This document shows positions 50,706 through 63,648 of a stretch of DNA of 64,000 nucleotides, one piece after another (position 1 is the first letter of the stretch; the number at the start of each line of letters is the position of its first letter). The notes beneath the pieces were generated by a model, which had not been told where the DNA came from, did no database searches, and was given only the letters and a program-made list of their open reading frames with translations. The DNA comes from Kalaharituber pfeilii (taxonomy: Eukaryota; Ascomycota; Pezizomycetes; Pezizales; Pezizaceae): the NCBI GenBank assembly GCA_015179045.1, contig WHUZ01000047.1:1-64000 (forward strand), read 5' to 3'. A program made the position numbers and the translations under genes.

Positions 50706-52532
50706 GTCACCATGACCATAGAGTGAGCAGCTATGTCAAATATGCAGTGTCACACGCATACGATCACAATGGTGAAGTACAACCTAATTGCTAACATTTA
50801 TCGCAGTTGCATTGCGGTGATTTATCGTACTCTAAACCCACATTGGAGGCTGGGTACGTCGGGAGCAGATTGTATGTTGTTCTGCGCTTCGTGACCAAGG
50901 GTAAGGGCCCATCTCTCTACGAGTGCAGCCCTACCCACTTCATGCACCCTAGTCAATCCAGGCAGCCATGTGCTGCTACCACGTGATATGCTCGCCCCAT
51001 AATGCCAATTACGCCGCTCAAGTATATCGAATCAGGCTCTGCATCCGGTGCCCGTGGCTGCGAGGCATTTCCACTTGGCCCTGTAACGAAATCTGAATTG
51101 TCTGTGGCTGCTTGTCAAAGTTGTCATGGTGATAAGCGGGGAGGCAAAAGCTATCAATGCGGATTTCAGACTGTCTAAGTGTAGACTAGGGACTGATTTC
51201 TAGACAGCATGAGGTCGGGCAGTTACGTTGGGAGCAGTAATAGTAGACTTCATGTGCCAGCATCCCGGACTGCCGGGACTGGGGTAGTACGTCCGAAAGC
51301 TAATCTCAGCCTCGGGGAATGGGAATAGCACTAGTAGACTGAAATTTTTGAGCAGGTGGCGCTGGAAACGTTTGAAATCTGTGCGAGCAGCAGAGGAAGA
51401 GATGCGGGAGCTAATGAGGTCGCAACCCCTTTGAGTTCCTGGTACGATGTGTAAAAAAATAGGACGCTTTCGAGCGGAATGGTAGAAACGAATCAATTGA
51501 CAATAACGGTAATCGCCCAGAACAAGACGTACAAGAGCTGCCGCTTATATGCCGCACACCGCCGCCTAACAATCTTCCGAGTACAAGGAAACAAGGAACA
51601 ATCATTCACATATCATCCCAATGTAATTATCCGCTCCGAGTTAAGCTCCTGTCATTTAGCACAGGGATTACCTGCCGGTCGGTACCAGGCTAGTTCAAAC
51701 AAGATGAGTCGGAAGTGGCATTGTGGTCGTAACGAGGCGCATTCAGCGTCTATGCTCAATAAAGGCGGGGACAATCGACTTGTTGTCAGAAACGTCTCCT
51801 GGAGAAGATCACCGAAAAGCAATGTCTTATTCCAATTGCACTTCATTAAAGACCGCCGGGATATATATACCTATGAAGGTGTAAGCCTCTGTATCTTTAT
51901 GATTGAGGGGATGCGGACGAATATTTTGGAACTCCCATTTCATCCCACCTGGTGCAGTCCCGTATAGCGGAACAATCCCATCGAGAAGAGAAACATCGCG
52001 CCGCCGCCCAGCTTTGTTTGACAATCGGCCCTGGAATTCTTTTCTTCCCAGAAGCATAGCTGCCCAGGTGTTACTAATTTGAAATTGTGGCGGAGAGGAG
52101 TCGAATGATTTCTGTGGTGGTGAGTTTGTCGCATTCGTGTCACTGAAGGGCCCTGCATCTTTGAAGGGTTAATGCGTGGATCCGCGGGAATATCTGTTAT
52201 GATATCAACCAGCTTTCAGGCGTTGATCATGACGCCTCGAGTGGATATGTGTGGGGTTATGGGGCTGGAAGGGTGTGAAGGCCTGGACAATTAAAGTTGA
52301 GGGTGATAGATTAGCACCAGTAGAGGAACATAACCGACGAGCTGTCCAACACATAATCGATAAACACCTATCCCGCTCTCCAATGGACAGTGGGGTGATA
52401 TGCGTTTACTGTAATAGACAAATAATATCGAAAAATGTACATGAAGGATTTTAGCTGAAGCATAACTAGTGAAAAATATAAAATGACGGAACATGAGAAT
52501 CAAATGTGAAAAGGAGAGGGGAATAAAGAAGG

Positions 52533-52564
<32 letters not shown>

Positions 52565-53412
52565 TTTCCCTGATCTCCTAGGGGAGGGGAGGGGTATCAG
52601 AGGTCTTCCGTTCCTTGGCATGGGCGTGGAAGAAAGTCCACAATTCTGCCACTTTATCAAGCAAGCTTGTTCATTCTCATAACGCTCGCCGACCATGGAG
52701 GTGCGCGGAATTTGCTCTCGCGATGCGCACGTAGCGTATAGGCCACCGTTTTCTGTCGTGGCATCCCAAGCATAGAGGCTCTTCCCCTGAGCACCTGGGA
52801 AAGGTGCATACCGTTATCGATCCCGAAATTCAACGTGGGATGCGAGAAGTTCAAACCATTAAAGGTGACGTGCCAAAATAGAGAGATGATAGCGAAGTGC
52901 CATCTTACTGCATTGGCACTGCGGTAATTTATTTATACTCTAGATACACATCGAAGCCGGACACTAGAGTAAAAGCACATCTTATGTTTCCATGTCAAGG
53001 CTGGCACAAAGTCTGCGCCAAGCCTGTCTTAAACTCTCGTGCAACTGCACACCGTCGGTCATCACGAGGCACCTAAGAGTGAACAAGATGATGACATGTT
53101 TCTCCACCAAGAGTAGCTGTTTGATGGTAACAGTGAAAATGAGCTGGTGGAAATTGTATGCCATGTCATCTTGCACTTGCCTTTCTTCACTTTTTTGTTT
53201 TGTTTTATTTTTGGTTCATTGCCCCTATGTAGACTTTCTGGGCTATAACGCACAGAGGGCAATATGGATATCGATAAAAAATTTCTAAAAATCTCCCATC
53301 TCTCACTGCAAAGCCTCTCTCTGCAATGGGCATCTACTTTCCAGCCAATACTTTCCGTTTAGCTATGTTCTAGCATACAAAACAACTATATACTAGGAAT
53401 CAGTCATGTTAC
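50706..53412. other. Gene-poor stretch with one unexplained ORF
   Basis: The plus-strand frame 51479-51967 (162 codons, starts MVETNQLTITVIAQNKTYKS) has no recognised domain and could be chance. An A-run of about 33 (52530-52562) has no LINE hairpin in front of it. 52917-53290 has short frames only. No RNA gene is seen. Confidence 0.35.
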
Positions 53413-53424
53413 GAAAAACTCATG

Positions 53425-53485
53425 GCCCTACCATGGCGAGTAGCTGTAAGCGGGGTTATGTGTTTTTTTTTTTAGAATAAAAAAA
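53425..53485 (+). mobile_element. Solo hairpin retroposon (family 3), imperfect target duplication
   Basis: The insert begins GCCCTACCATGG and contains GTAAGCGGGGTTATGTG, a T-run, then an A-rich tail. Flanks GAAAAACTCATG and GGAAAATTCATG (53486-53497) are a decayed duplication. The A in CCCTAC opens one pair of the outer stem. Confidence 0.75.
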
Positions 53486-53497
53486 GGAAAATTCATG

Positions 53498-54800
53498 TTT
53501 AACCTAGGACTATATCTATGTATACTTAGTCTCATCCCCGACTATACTTGATGATGGAATCGTAAGCGAACTGAAGGTAGAATACGCGAATGTAGACCAC
53601 CCTAGCTTTCCCTAGTCTATTTATTAGAAACATGAGAGCGAGAACAAATAGATCATTCAGAGATCACGTGCTACGGTCGCTGTAGATAGACAATGCCTAA
53701 CTGGGGGTTCATGAAGGGTGATCCATCAATAATGTAAACTCGATGAACATTACGGAGATACTAGCTATGACCGTTTCATATACTTAATACAATTGATCAA
53801 ACACATACTCATGTAGCAACTGCAGGGTGAAGGAACACTGCAGGACTACGAAGACGCCTTTCAAATTCTCACTAAATCCCTACACCCCTTCCACGGCTCC
53901 CTTCTGGGTTATCGGCGTCATGTCCTTCTGCCAACACTGTGATCTACTCCATTGTAGCATTTCCTAACGCCAAACGTTTTTTGTGCGTACCTGCTCCCCA
54001 AATGACGCTGGTTACTCACGTATGCATGCTCGACCTTTCTCCGTTATCACCTGATTGATACTCTTTTACGGTTTTGCGGGAGACATATACCGCCTTGCTT
54101 CTAACACTAACAGGCGCTAAAGGCGGTGTTAGAGGTGTCTGCTGGCAATCAAGTGGGAGAAAAAATAGTAGACAGAAAGTGGTTGGCGTGCATTCCGCGC
54201 GAGGAAGGGCAAGAGGAAGACTAAAGAAGTGAGACCGCAGGTTGTTATCAGGCGCTAGATGGACTTTGTTACTGATTGAGCTCTGTTAATTGGTGCTGGT
54301 AGTACTGCGGTTATCAACTGTGGCCGCAATTATCGCAAGACGTTCGACGTGAGATTAGCGAGATCAACTTGCGGGCGTTGCAAATTAAAGTGGCGTAATG
54401 ATCAGCGATGACGCTAGCAGCCTAATGGCCCAGACGGGAAGCCAACCAGACTAGCAGGAAGCAAGGACTTGACATCATTTCAGGAACCAGACTACATTTT
54501 AGGTTCGTTTGAGAATCTGCAAAAACGCTAGTCTGGTTGCACTACAGTACCTCCGTAGGGGCAAAAACGCCACTTGCAGGAACGGAGAAATCGGGGCGTG
54601 CCGCGTACTGTAAGAACGTTATGCTACCAAGCATCCCCTACTGTTGACGCCAATTCCAACCTTACAGATTACAGTTCGTATAGTTAAGGATCCTAGAGAT
54701 CTTTGATTATCTCGCCGTTAATACATCAACTAAGCACAAGGCATTTATTGATAATGAATATTGTGCTATGGCCGTAAGGCATTGTTGGCCTCACCTTACT
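53498..54800. other. Gene-free stretch
   Basis: No coding frame above background, element end or RNA gene is supported. Confidence 0.35.
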
Positions 54801-54840
54801 TCTAATCAGGCAGCAGATTGCAGGGCCGAAAAGAAGCAGA

Positions 54841-55232
54841 TTGCTACACAGCGGATGTATTAGCACAGTTATACACACATATGCAGGGTGCTGGCAAGGC
54901 GAGTCGTTAGCAGACGGACCGAATTGCAGGTGGTGCGGGGAGGAGGAGGAGACCAGTGATCACGTTCTGAACAAATGCGATGGCCGGGGGGAGAGAAGCA
55001 CTGCTCACACCCCCGGAAGGGGGCGAAGCGGAAGAAGACCCACTGACGGCGCTGATGGACTGGATGGAACGATAAGAGACCTATTTTATTATTTCTATTT
55101 CGGAGAGCGCGGGGATGGTTCAGTTCTCTTTCCCAAGAATGAATTTATTTCTTCTTAATGTGCCTAATCTCACCATAGCGCACAGGGCGGCACGCGAGTA
55201 ATGATATTTTTTTTAAAAAAAAAAAAAAAAAA
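54841..55232 (+). mobile_element. 5'-truncated LINE 3' end (family 2)
   Basis: The coding tail has the C-terminal zinc-knuckle pattern CRWCGEEEETSDHVLNKC. The 3' UTR ends CTCACCATAGCGCACAGGGC, GCGAGTAATGATA, then a T-run and A-run to 55232. The 5' break is uncertain (perhaps near 54815), and no target duplication was found. Confidence 0.75.
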
Positions 55233-56284
55233 GGCCAGTCGTTGCAAGGCTGCGTGGTCTGGAGTGCTGTCAACAGGTTGCCATAGCAGCATCGCGTACT
55301 GTTTATCTTGATGCGCTTGTGGCGTTCGCAGTCGCGGAAGTCTGGTATAAGATACTGCAGCTGGACCGGACCGGACCTTCCTCCCCTCCTCCAACGCCTC
55401 TCCGGCTATTTCCTTGGTCTTGTACTGAAGGCTTACCTTCGTTTGATTTGTATGCATTATTATACATATACAAGACTTCAGCCTTGTTTACAAGACGTCT
55501 GGGCGCTCGACGAAAGTTAACGCTATATTGCGCTGTAAGCTTGAAAAACCTTAATTTTGGCGCGAAGTACGACAAACTTAATCAATAAAGCAGTCCCACA
55601 CACACTGTACGTTCGCGCCTACGGCCCCCCTACGGTACTCATTCGTTCATTGTTTGTTGTCCTTTTCCTTTCGACACACTTACTCAGCTTACAACTTCTG
55701 CCGCATCGCGAATGCGCACCAATACACAACAACACACCAAAGCCACAGCAACACAACTCAGCTAGTACAGGGTTAGTGATATTGCTGTCCGCCATACTAT
55801 ACAACAAACTTGCAGAAAGTGCGTACTTGTCCCTCTGCACCAAAATAGAAGGGAAGAATTGGAATATACACTGTTAGATCAAAATCATAGAAGCCTCTGG
55901 CTTTGACTGTTGGTGCGACTTTGGGAGTCTTCGGTTTTAGTGATACTTAGAGGGCTCGGTAAAGGTCTGTCTTTCTAGTTGAGCATGTGCCGTGTGGTGT
56001 CACTAGCTAATCAATCCCTAAGAAGCCTTTCTACAAATTTAATTACCCAAACACCATCCTGGATCCTTTTGCTTGTAAATTTGAGACAGCCTCGAACTTT
56101 TTTCATCCAGAGGCATGTGGTGATCCAAGATAGGCTGGCCGGTCGCTTCTCTTTCTATTTTGCACAGATCGAAGGGAATCCGTAAAGTGTTTATTCCTCC
56201 GTTCTTAATAGTTTTTGTACCACATAATATATACGGGCACTGACCAGAGTATCTATCTGCTCTGACTAGCTTTCCCCCAAGACC
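55233..56284. other. Upstream region of the GGCT-like gene
   Basis: Several overlapping short frames on both strands lack domains. A TATA-like ATAATATATACG occurs at about 56225, some 60 bp before the next start codon. Nothing else is supported. Confidence 0.35.
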
Positions 56285-58061
56285 ATGAAATCAACACAAA
56301 AGAGACTAAGAAGACCATTTCCAGAGTCATACGAAATGGATACATCCGACCATTGGCACGGCCCACCCACCCTACCCATCTTTCTTCACGGATCCTTAAT
56401 GGTGCCCGAGGTGCTCAACATCTATCTAAACCAGGATCTCGACGGCTCAGACCCACCTACGACAAGAGGCCATCCAGGTTCAAATAACGGACGCCATGAC
56501 GCCAATGAGCCATTGGTGGTGTGCCCAGCTACGCTCCACGGGTACCATAGACGGCAGTACAATTGCGCTAGCAAGACGACTGGATGTGCTGGGCCGGCAG
56601 GATCTGAGCAATCATCTCCACAACCACAGCAACCCAGGCGAAAAAAATCATTCATCATACTCGAAAGGAGGAAGACGTTTTGGCGGGGGTATGGCCATAA
56701 TCAACATAACATGACTCCAGTTCTTCCGCCAACACCACAAGACCTCCATACTCCAAATCGGGGTGTACATACCCAAAAAACGCAGGAACAGGAGAAACTC
56801 TCCGCTCTTTTATTCCCTTACATCCTGCCTGGTCCTACCTTTGATTCAAAGGTGGATGGAATCCTGTTCTATCCTAGAAGCAAAGTTGAATTCGAGCACT
56901 TCATTCGCAAGGTTGATCTTAATGCCGTGGATGACGTGGATGGGCTGGTGAAAGTTGGTGCCAGGGTATTGGATGTAGAGGTTTTTGTGGATGCCGGTCG
57001 GAACAGTAAAGAAGCACATAAATGCTGGCGGCTCATCAAGGCGTTCGACGAACGACAGAGACGACGCTCAGTGTTAGGTGAAGGGATGTGGGCTGGAGAC
57101 GCAGACCCGGAGAAGAAGGTACCAGCAGAGGCGAGAGAGTGGGTGCGCAAGAGTCCCGGGGCAAGAAGTGGGGTGGTGATTGAGAGGCTGGTGTGGCCAG
57201 AGGGATATGATGCTGGCGAGGGGGTTGAGGATGCGAATGGGGAAACGATGAGGGCGCCCTGGTGGAGAGCTGGGAATGCAGAGGGAATTGGAGAACAGGG
57301 AGCTGTGATCGTCAAGGCGGTTGTGTTTGTGGCAGGGACCATGCCCGTGAGTGAGGTGGAGCGGAAGAGGGAGTTGGAGTCAACTGGTTTGGTTACAAAT
57401 GGTAAGTCGTACAGCATTCTCCTTGGCTTGGTATCATATCGGTCAGGCTTACGTTAGAGGTTTACTCACAAACGACATAGCTGTCCTGATAGCCCCAATT
57501 CAAGGGGAAGACCTTGACTTCGAGACCTTCGAGAAAAGACGAAAGGTCGCAGCGTACCGCACAGGCCTCCTGCAGGGTGGGGAGAAATGGAGGCTCCAGG
57601 GCTTTCTTCGGGGCGCGCTACCAGGCTTGGTAAAGGGCGTGGAGGAATACTGGGAGAAGAGGAGGGTTGAGGAAAATATATTAAGGATGAGGAGATGGAA
57701 GTCGGACGAAGAGGTCGGGCAAGATGAAATATATAAAGAAAACAGTGAAAAAATAAATGAAGAGAACGAGCATGAAGGAGAGGCTATTAGAGTGCTTGGA
57801 AGAGCTGCTGCAGATGGTGGCAGCTGGCCGAACTGGGCGAGATATTTTTGGGGATCCGGAAGAGGAATGGAGGTTGAGGTGAAAGATGCAGAGAAGGGGG
57901 TTGTGGTGGATGGGAAGGTCAGTGTTTCCGCGGATAAGAAGGGAAGGTATGAATGTAACGTTAATCATGTTGGCGAAAGTGGGGGTGCCAGCGGGTGTGG
58001 GGAGAAATGGGGGACGTTGAGAGGGAGGGGGTGGATGGGCAGTTGGAGAGGTCGAGGGTGA
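56285..58061 (+). CDS. Gamma-glutamylcyclotransferase (AIG2)-like protein, extended
   Basis: The family folds around a G-S-L-M-type loop and includes enzymes that release 5-oxoproline from gamma-glutamyl peptides. The model has exons 56285-57401 and 57481-58061 joined over a 79-nt GT-AG intron (565 codons, frame kept). LPIFLHGSLMVPEVL (about 30-45) matches the (F/V)YGTLM opening of GGCT-like folds. ATLHGYHRRQYNC (about 82-94) matches the strand and loop that follow, and VDGILFYPRS (about 190) the later strand. The usual length is 150-250 aa. Here a ~95-residue insert (95-185) and a charged, coiled C-terminus enlarge it. Another splice between 56580 and 56780 could remove part of the insert. 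Enzyme activity is not assured. Confidence 0.6.
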
Positions 58062-59519
58062 GGTGGTAGTGTCCGTGATGCTTTCTTAACATAAATTGTG
58101 CATTTTTGATGGCGTTTGGCGTCAGTTGCTGCAATTCCCGGAATTGGCTTATAATAATAGTTGCAATTTGGAGATAAAAGGGTAGGAAGCAAGGGAAACA
58201 CAGAATCGGTAGAGATAATGAAACACACTAAATATATTTTTTTCTCGATTATCTTTCTCTAGACTCCGCAACGAATATTTTCGCAACAACTTTCGACAGA
58301 CATGTCGGCAACACTTTTTTTTTATCAATTTTTCCTTTGCTTTTTACTTGATTGGAGATTACATGGCGTTTAGGTTGCTTCAGCTTTTGACCTCCTGACA
58401 CGTAGCGCATGTGTGTTCGGGGCTAGATATTTTTGATTCGATACTTTTGATTCATTCAAAGGGCTCGAGCTCGTAGTCATACTGTTGTGTCTAGGTCATA
58501 ATCTCGTGAGCAATAACTAAGTACTTATCAAATGCTAACAATTTACAGTTACATTCACATCAAGTGTGTGCCAGAAGATATGTGTCTCGCCCCCAGTTTC
58601 TGGCGAACTCTCCCTCATCAAGCCCTACGTAGCCCCCTTTCTTTACTCCACCCCTCTCTACCTGGGGTGTCGTAGCCATCGTACATTCATCGCCTTTACT
58701 GTATTGAATTGAACGTGTTCGCCTATGATCTGCTCGATTCTCCTACCGCTCAATAGGTACCCTAAGAATTGATAAGAAAATTATCACCAACGCAAAAAGC
58801 AAAAGCGAATACAAAGTCCCAATACAAACAAATATAAAAATCAGGAAGCAGAGAAGGAACGCGATCTTCACTGCGAGATCAACATTTCCCACTCCCCATA
58901 CCCCTTGCCTCCCTTTTTAATTAAGGTGAGGAGCGAGCAAGAGAGAAAACACCAGGGGCCCAACCCAGCGCAGAACTGGGATTTTCCTCTTTCATTAGCC
59001 GCTGTAGTCCTGCTAATCACAGCTAGCTGGAATGCTGCAGTCGTTTAGGAGTTTTGAACAAGGTGGGTCGTAGTGATTGCTACCTGTTACCTGTTCTGTT
59101 GTGCCCAGACATTTAATTACTGGATTTGGACACCTGGGATGGAGTCACTACAATAAAATGTAAAACAACTGTAAGTCGCCATAAACCTCCACTTCAGCTA
59201 TGCAGCAAGTGACTGTTATATTTATTACAAGCGATGGAGCGGCCTCCGGCCGGTGTGTCTTGGTGTAGTGCTAGCTGCTGCTCTTTGTTTTTTTTTGATC
59301 CATGCCATCCCACTGCGGCACTTCGGCCTCCAATTCCGCCTGTACTTCCGCCTGCGTTTTTGCCTGCATTTTCGCCACCAGTTTGACCTGTATTTCGGCC
59401 TCTACATACTGGGTTTCCTATAGCACTGCTCCCTACAGTGCCACTTTTTACAATACCACTTTTACACCATAGTTCGTACCGCCGAGATCAGCTAGAAATA
59501 ACTAGCAAAACAATGATAT
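58062..59519. other. Gene-free stretch
   Basis: 59335-59400 is a loose repeat of TTCCGCCTGTACTTCCG-like units. No gene, element end or RNA gene is supported in the rest. Confidence 0.35.
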
Positions 59520-59720
59520 AGCGAGTAGTGATAGCGAGTAGTGAGTAGCAAGTAGTGAGTAGTGAATAGTGAGTAGCGAGTAGCGAGTAGTGAATAGGGA
59601 GTAGTGAGTAGTGATCAGCAAGTAATAAGTAATGAATAGGAATCAATAAAGAGAAATGAGCTAGAAATAACTACCAATCAATGATCTAGCGAGTAGCAAA
59701 GCATGAGTAGCAAGTAGCGA
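59520..59720. repeat. GAGTAGTGAGTAGC-type microsatellite region
   Basis: Short units of the form AGTAGTG, AGTAGCG and AATAGTG repeat irregularly for about 200 bp, directly before the LINE relic. Similar units recur at 60630-60660 just after it, so the relic is embedded in this simple repeat. Confidence 0.8.
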
Positions 59721-60600
59721 ATATAGAGCAGTGATAGCCATATTTACAGATGGTTGTCGTAGTGAGGAAACAGGAATTGAAGGCAGATGGTACTGGAGAC
59801 AGGTAGTAGCAGGTGAGTTAGAAGGGTCCCAGTTGGTAGGTATGAAAGCTACTATATAGGATGGCAAGGTCACAGGCATGAGGAGTACCCTTAAAGCTAT
59901 AGAGATAGGAAGTGAAGGTGTTGCTGCTTGCAGACTCTCCGGCAGCCATTAGTGCAGTCAAGAGAGTAGGAAAATCCGGTAAGTAGAAGACTGCAGATCT
60001 AGCATGCATGATAGAGCTTATAGTAGAAAGGTGGCAGAGGCTGAGGGAGGCTGGGACTGTGAAGGTTGTATAGGTCAACGTCCATATGAGAATAAAACAC
60101 AATGAGAAGGAAAATGAGAAGGCCAAAGAGAGTGCCAGGTAGCTAAGGTATGATGGGCAGGTCATTAAGGGTGGACTACACCAGGAGTTAGTTCAAAAGA
60201 GAAGAGAGAAGAGAGAGTAAGCCAGGTTTGGGAACAGTAGGTTTGTGACAAATTACACCTGCGTGCGAACTGGAAAATTGAGGGGGAAAATTAGTGGAGA
60301 GGAGGTGCAATACACCTGTGGAGAGGCTTAGAATGCTGAGCATATAGTGTGCCCTGCCATGGCGAACAGCTACAAGCGGAGTCACGTGAAATAAAAAAAA
60401 AAAAAAAAAAAAGAGCATCTAGTGTTCAGGTATGCTGAGCTGGAGTGCAAATAACCTGGCAGTGCTGGGAGTGCAAATCACCTAGCAGTGCTGGAAGGAC
60501 TTAGAAGAGAAAGGATGGAGGCAGGAGGAATAGTTCGCCCGCCTCGAACTGGGCTAGCCGAAGGTCGATACAAAATGGTGTGAGTAGGATAGATAGGTAG
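59721..60600 (+). pseudogene. Decayed LINE (family 1 type): RNase H and C-terminal region
   Basis: AIFTDGCRSEETGIEGRWYW (about 59735) starts an RNase H homologous to the one at 1385-1790. WDGEVSGM has become DGKVTGM after a stop, and many stops follow. The C-terminal part (GEAxNAEH) is cut by the solo retroposon at 60350. An end resembling the family 1 coding end is near 60560. There is no poly(A) of its own. Confidence 0.75.
60350..60412 (+). mobile_element. Solo hairpin retroposon (family 3), 13-bp target duplication
   Basis: It begins GCCCTGCCATGGCGAACAGC and ends AGTCACGTGAAAT plus A-run. GAGCATATAGTGT (60337-60349) and GAGCATCTAGTGT (60413-60425) flank it. The uninterrupted target, GAGCATGTGGTGTTCAGG, is visible in the related LINE at about 2017-2035, confirming the borders. 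Confidence 0.9.
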
Positions 60601-63381
60601 TTACTTCAACCTGACTCGGATGAGTAATGGGCAGCGAGCAGCGAGCAGTAAGTAGTGAGTGATGAGACTGCTAGTGATAGTAAAGACGATTGTGATAAAA
60701 GAAGACTAGTAGTGATAGTTAAAGCTATGGAATCTATTAGTAATAGAAATTTACGACGTAAAACATGTTTTTTCCCAAGAAATTAAGAGTTGAAATCAAG
60801 AAATAATATCACTATACGATATCAGGAAAGAATTGTCCACTCACTTTTTGGAACCGAATCGGATGAACTCCAGGCTTCACTTTTATTACCGAGAAAGGGA
60901 AAGTGGCATGAAGGAAGAATTATATACTTATTTATATAAGTACGATGGCTGTTCAACAATCACGCATCGACGTCAAAGATTACATACTTATGTTGGAAAC
61001 TCCTATTCAAAATGTACCGGGCCGCTAGCTATAGGAGGAATGAGTTGCCATATTGGGGTTTGGGCTTGATGGCAGCTGTCTAGTTTAGCGAGTCACTGGG
61101 CTGTGCAAAGAATAAAGACCCTCCCTGCGCTCGGCGTTGCCTAATGCCAGTAGCCGTGGTAATGGAAGCTCTTGAATATCGCAAGGCGAAGTCCAATCAA
61201 GGCTACTAATTAATGAACGTAGACATACTAAGTGACAGCACCTGCGGATCCGACGTCACAAATCCACAATGCCACACTCCCTAACAAAATGTCCGGACAA
61301 ATCCAAAAGCAAAGAATTGCTTAGACACCAGAGAAAAATTGTAGAAAAAATATAATATCTTAAGCTTTATACTACTTATTATTATATACCTAAGTAGTGA
61401 CTCTATTAAATAAATCGTTAACATAGACGTAAAGAGGTAAGAAGGGAAATAGATAATTTATAGAAGTTTCAAATTTAAGTGACATCACAGTAAAAGAGTA
61501 ATATGAAATATTCTCCCGTCATGATTTATTTTCTTACCCTTTAATATTATTTCGACTAGTAGTAGTGGGATGTACTCGAGTACAATTTTTGTGTATCTCT
61601 AGTCCCATTATCAAGGCAACCAGAGACGGTTGTCATGACGAGTACTTGTCTGAAGCGCATACAATGTGACAGGGATAGTTGCTAGGATAGAGTCCACCTG
61701 TTCGTTATGAATACGGTCCTTGTTACTCTACAGGCATTTCCTACATGCTTGGCATAGCTACACGCTTTAATGTTTGTTTTCAACCAACTGCATTTCCCAG
61801 TCACAGCCCGCTAAAGCCTCGTACAGTGGCGAAATGAAAATCCGAGCTCGGTACGCAAAGATTTTGGTCATGGAACCCACAATCAAGAAACTACTTGAGT
61901 TGTGCATTATTACTTTACGTGATGAATGCACAAATGAGGTAGAAGAGCTTCAAAAGAGTGGGATAAAATGATAAAAGAAAGCTCCTGTCATTAGTCAGAA
62001 GTGTGCTGGATCAGCTTCGCTATTATGGTAGTCAAATGGGAATTATGCAACACCTTTCAACTTGTATGCAGTTAAAAAATACATGTGTCGTATTTTTGTG
62101 TGTCAATCCCATACAAAAGTTCTGAAGACTTTTCGACAAAAAAGTCATACCTTATTCACTTTTGACCCCCCTGTCGAGTGGCGTACATTAATACATGCAT
62201 AGCGCTTCTAAGTATTTCCCCTACCCCACATCCCAACGCTCGTTTTACACCAAAACTAACCACTCGCGACAACAAATATCTCAACAGCCAGAATAGAATT
62301 TTGTATGCAAGTTGTAGACTGGTTAAATTAAGGACTATTCTTCATATTACACACCTTACCTTCTTCAGATATGCTGCGTTGAAGGGATTTATCATTCATG
62401 AAATTCGCACCATAAATTGGCATAGGCTTGGCATATATTTTTCACTGTGATATCACTAGTATTGAATTCCACTTACTACACCTGAATTATTTTTGATAAA
62501 AATAGTAGGACACTTGAATATCAATATTTTATCTCATTCAAAGTTGTGAGAAGAACCAAAATTCATATTCTCATAGAAATTGTATGCAATAACTGTATAA
62601 AAAAACTACTGGAAATGGCAATTTGATGTATAAAATAGGCATTAAACAACATCAAGTCAGTCAAAGCACTAATTATCAAGAGGTCTGTTGGGGAGACTCT
62701 CTAGCCACAATTCTATAGCCATTATAGTAAGCATTGACAGGAAGTAGTGCATCCTACCCTCCAGTTGGACTTTGTATGGGGATTCCATATAAATGCATGC
62801 CAAGATTTCAATGAAAAATTCATGGTGCCATTAATCGACCACAATGTCTTTTCAGTGCAAATGGAGGTATTAACAGTGAAGAATAACCCTTTATTTATTT
62901 TCCCTGAAAAGGGTGTACAAAATTCTGTTCTGGTGGTTGAGATATATATATGTTGTCGTGCACAGTCAGTTTTGGTGTACAACGTGCATCGGGACATGGT
63001 GCACATCGGGTTGTGGTGAAAGACAGTACCTGAGACAAGCTCTGACCTCAAGGAATTTATTATGGAATCCGCAGTCTAGGCTACTAGTATGCAAGCAATC
63101 CCGGGCAATTAAGGACCGACAGGTTGACCATGAAGCAACTTTATGCTAGAACGCTTCTGCGCAGCGAAACTAAGGTCATACCTACGACTACACCGCACGT
63201 TATACTCTAGGTATTGCGACTAGGTACCAAGGTCAGATTAAAAGTTTGCACTCGCTTTTGCAAAATTCATCACATCGGAAGTTTAAGAAAAACCTGCACG
63301 CAATTGCTTACTAACTTCAGCTTTTTCAGTATGTACTAGCTGCAGGGAGGCTCTACACACAATAAGAGACCAACCAAAATA
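60601..63381. other. AT-rich gene-free stretch
   Basis: Short frames (60833-61069, 61774-61971, 62178-62450, 62722-63051) have no recognised domain and no splice pattern linking them. No element ends were found. Confidence 0.35.
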
Positions 63382-63574
63382 ATCGTTACCAGCATTTAGC
63401 GATGCAGGTGGGGGCCAAGTTATAGGTCAGTGGTCTGTTCATAAGCAGGTGAGGCTAAGGCCTGATTTTGGGTATGGAAAATACCCGTCAGTAGCAATTT
63501 CCATCCCCGATCCAGTAGACTTTTCTCGCACGGCCATAACAGCCCCACCTGCATCACAAGATACCAGTAACGAG
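63382..63574. mobile_element. 193-bp Tc1-type MITE
   Basis: The left end ATCGTTACCAGCATTTAGCG and the right end, as complement CTCGTTACTGGTATCTTG, are diverged versions of the TIR of the Tc1 remnant at 5357. TA flanks it at 63380-63381 and 63575-63576. It has no coding content. Confidence 0.75.
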
Positions 63575-63648
63575 TACTATCACCTGGCGGGACACGGTGT
63601 TCTGGGACGAGAAAAGGTTTTTTATACCCTGAAATTAACACGAACATT

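Noticed and set aside
51479..51967. 162-codon plus-strand ORF as a gene
   Set aside because: No recognised motif, no supporting splice sites or homologue in the window, and overlapping frames of similar length on the other strand; left as unexplained.
52530..52562. A-run as a solo LINE tail
   Set aside because: No hairpin or family tail sequence precedes it and no target duplication was found.
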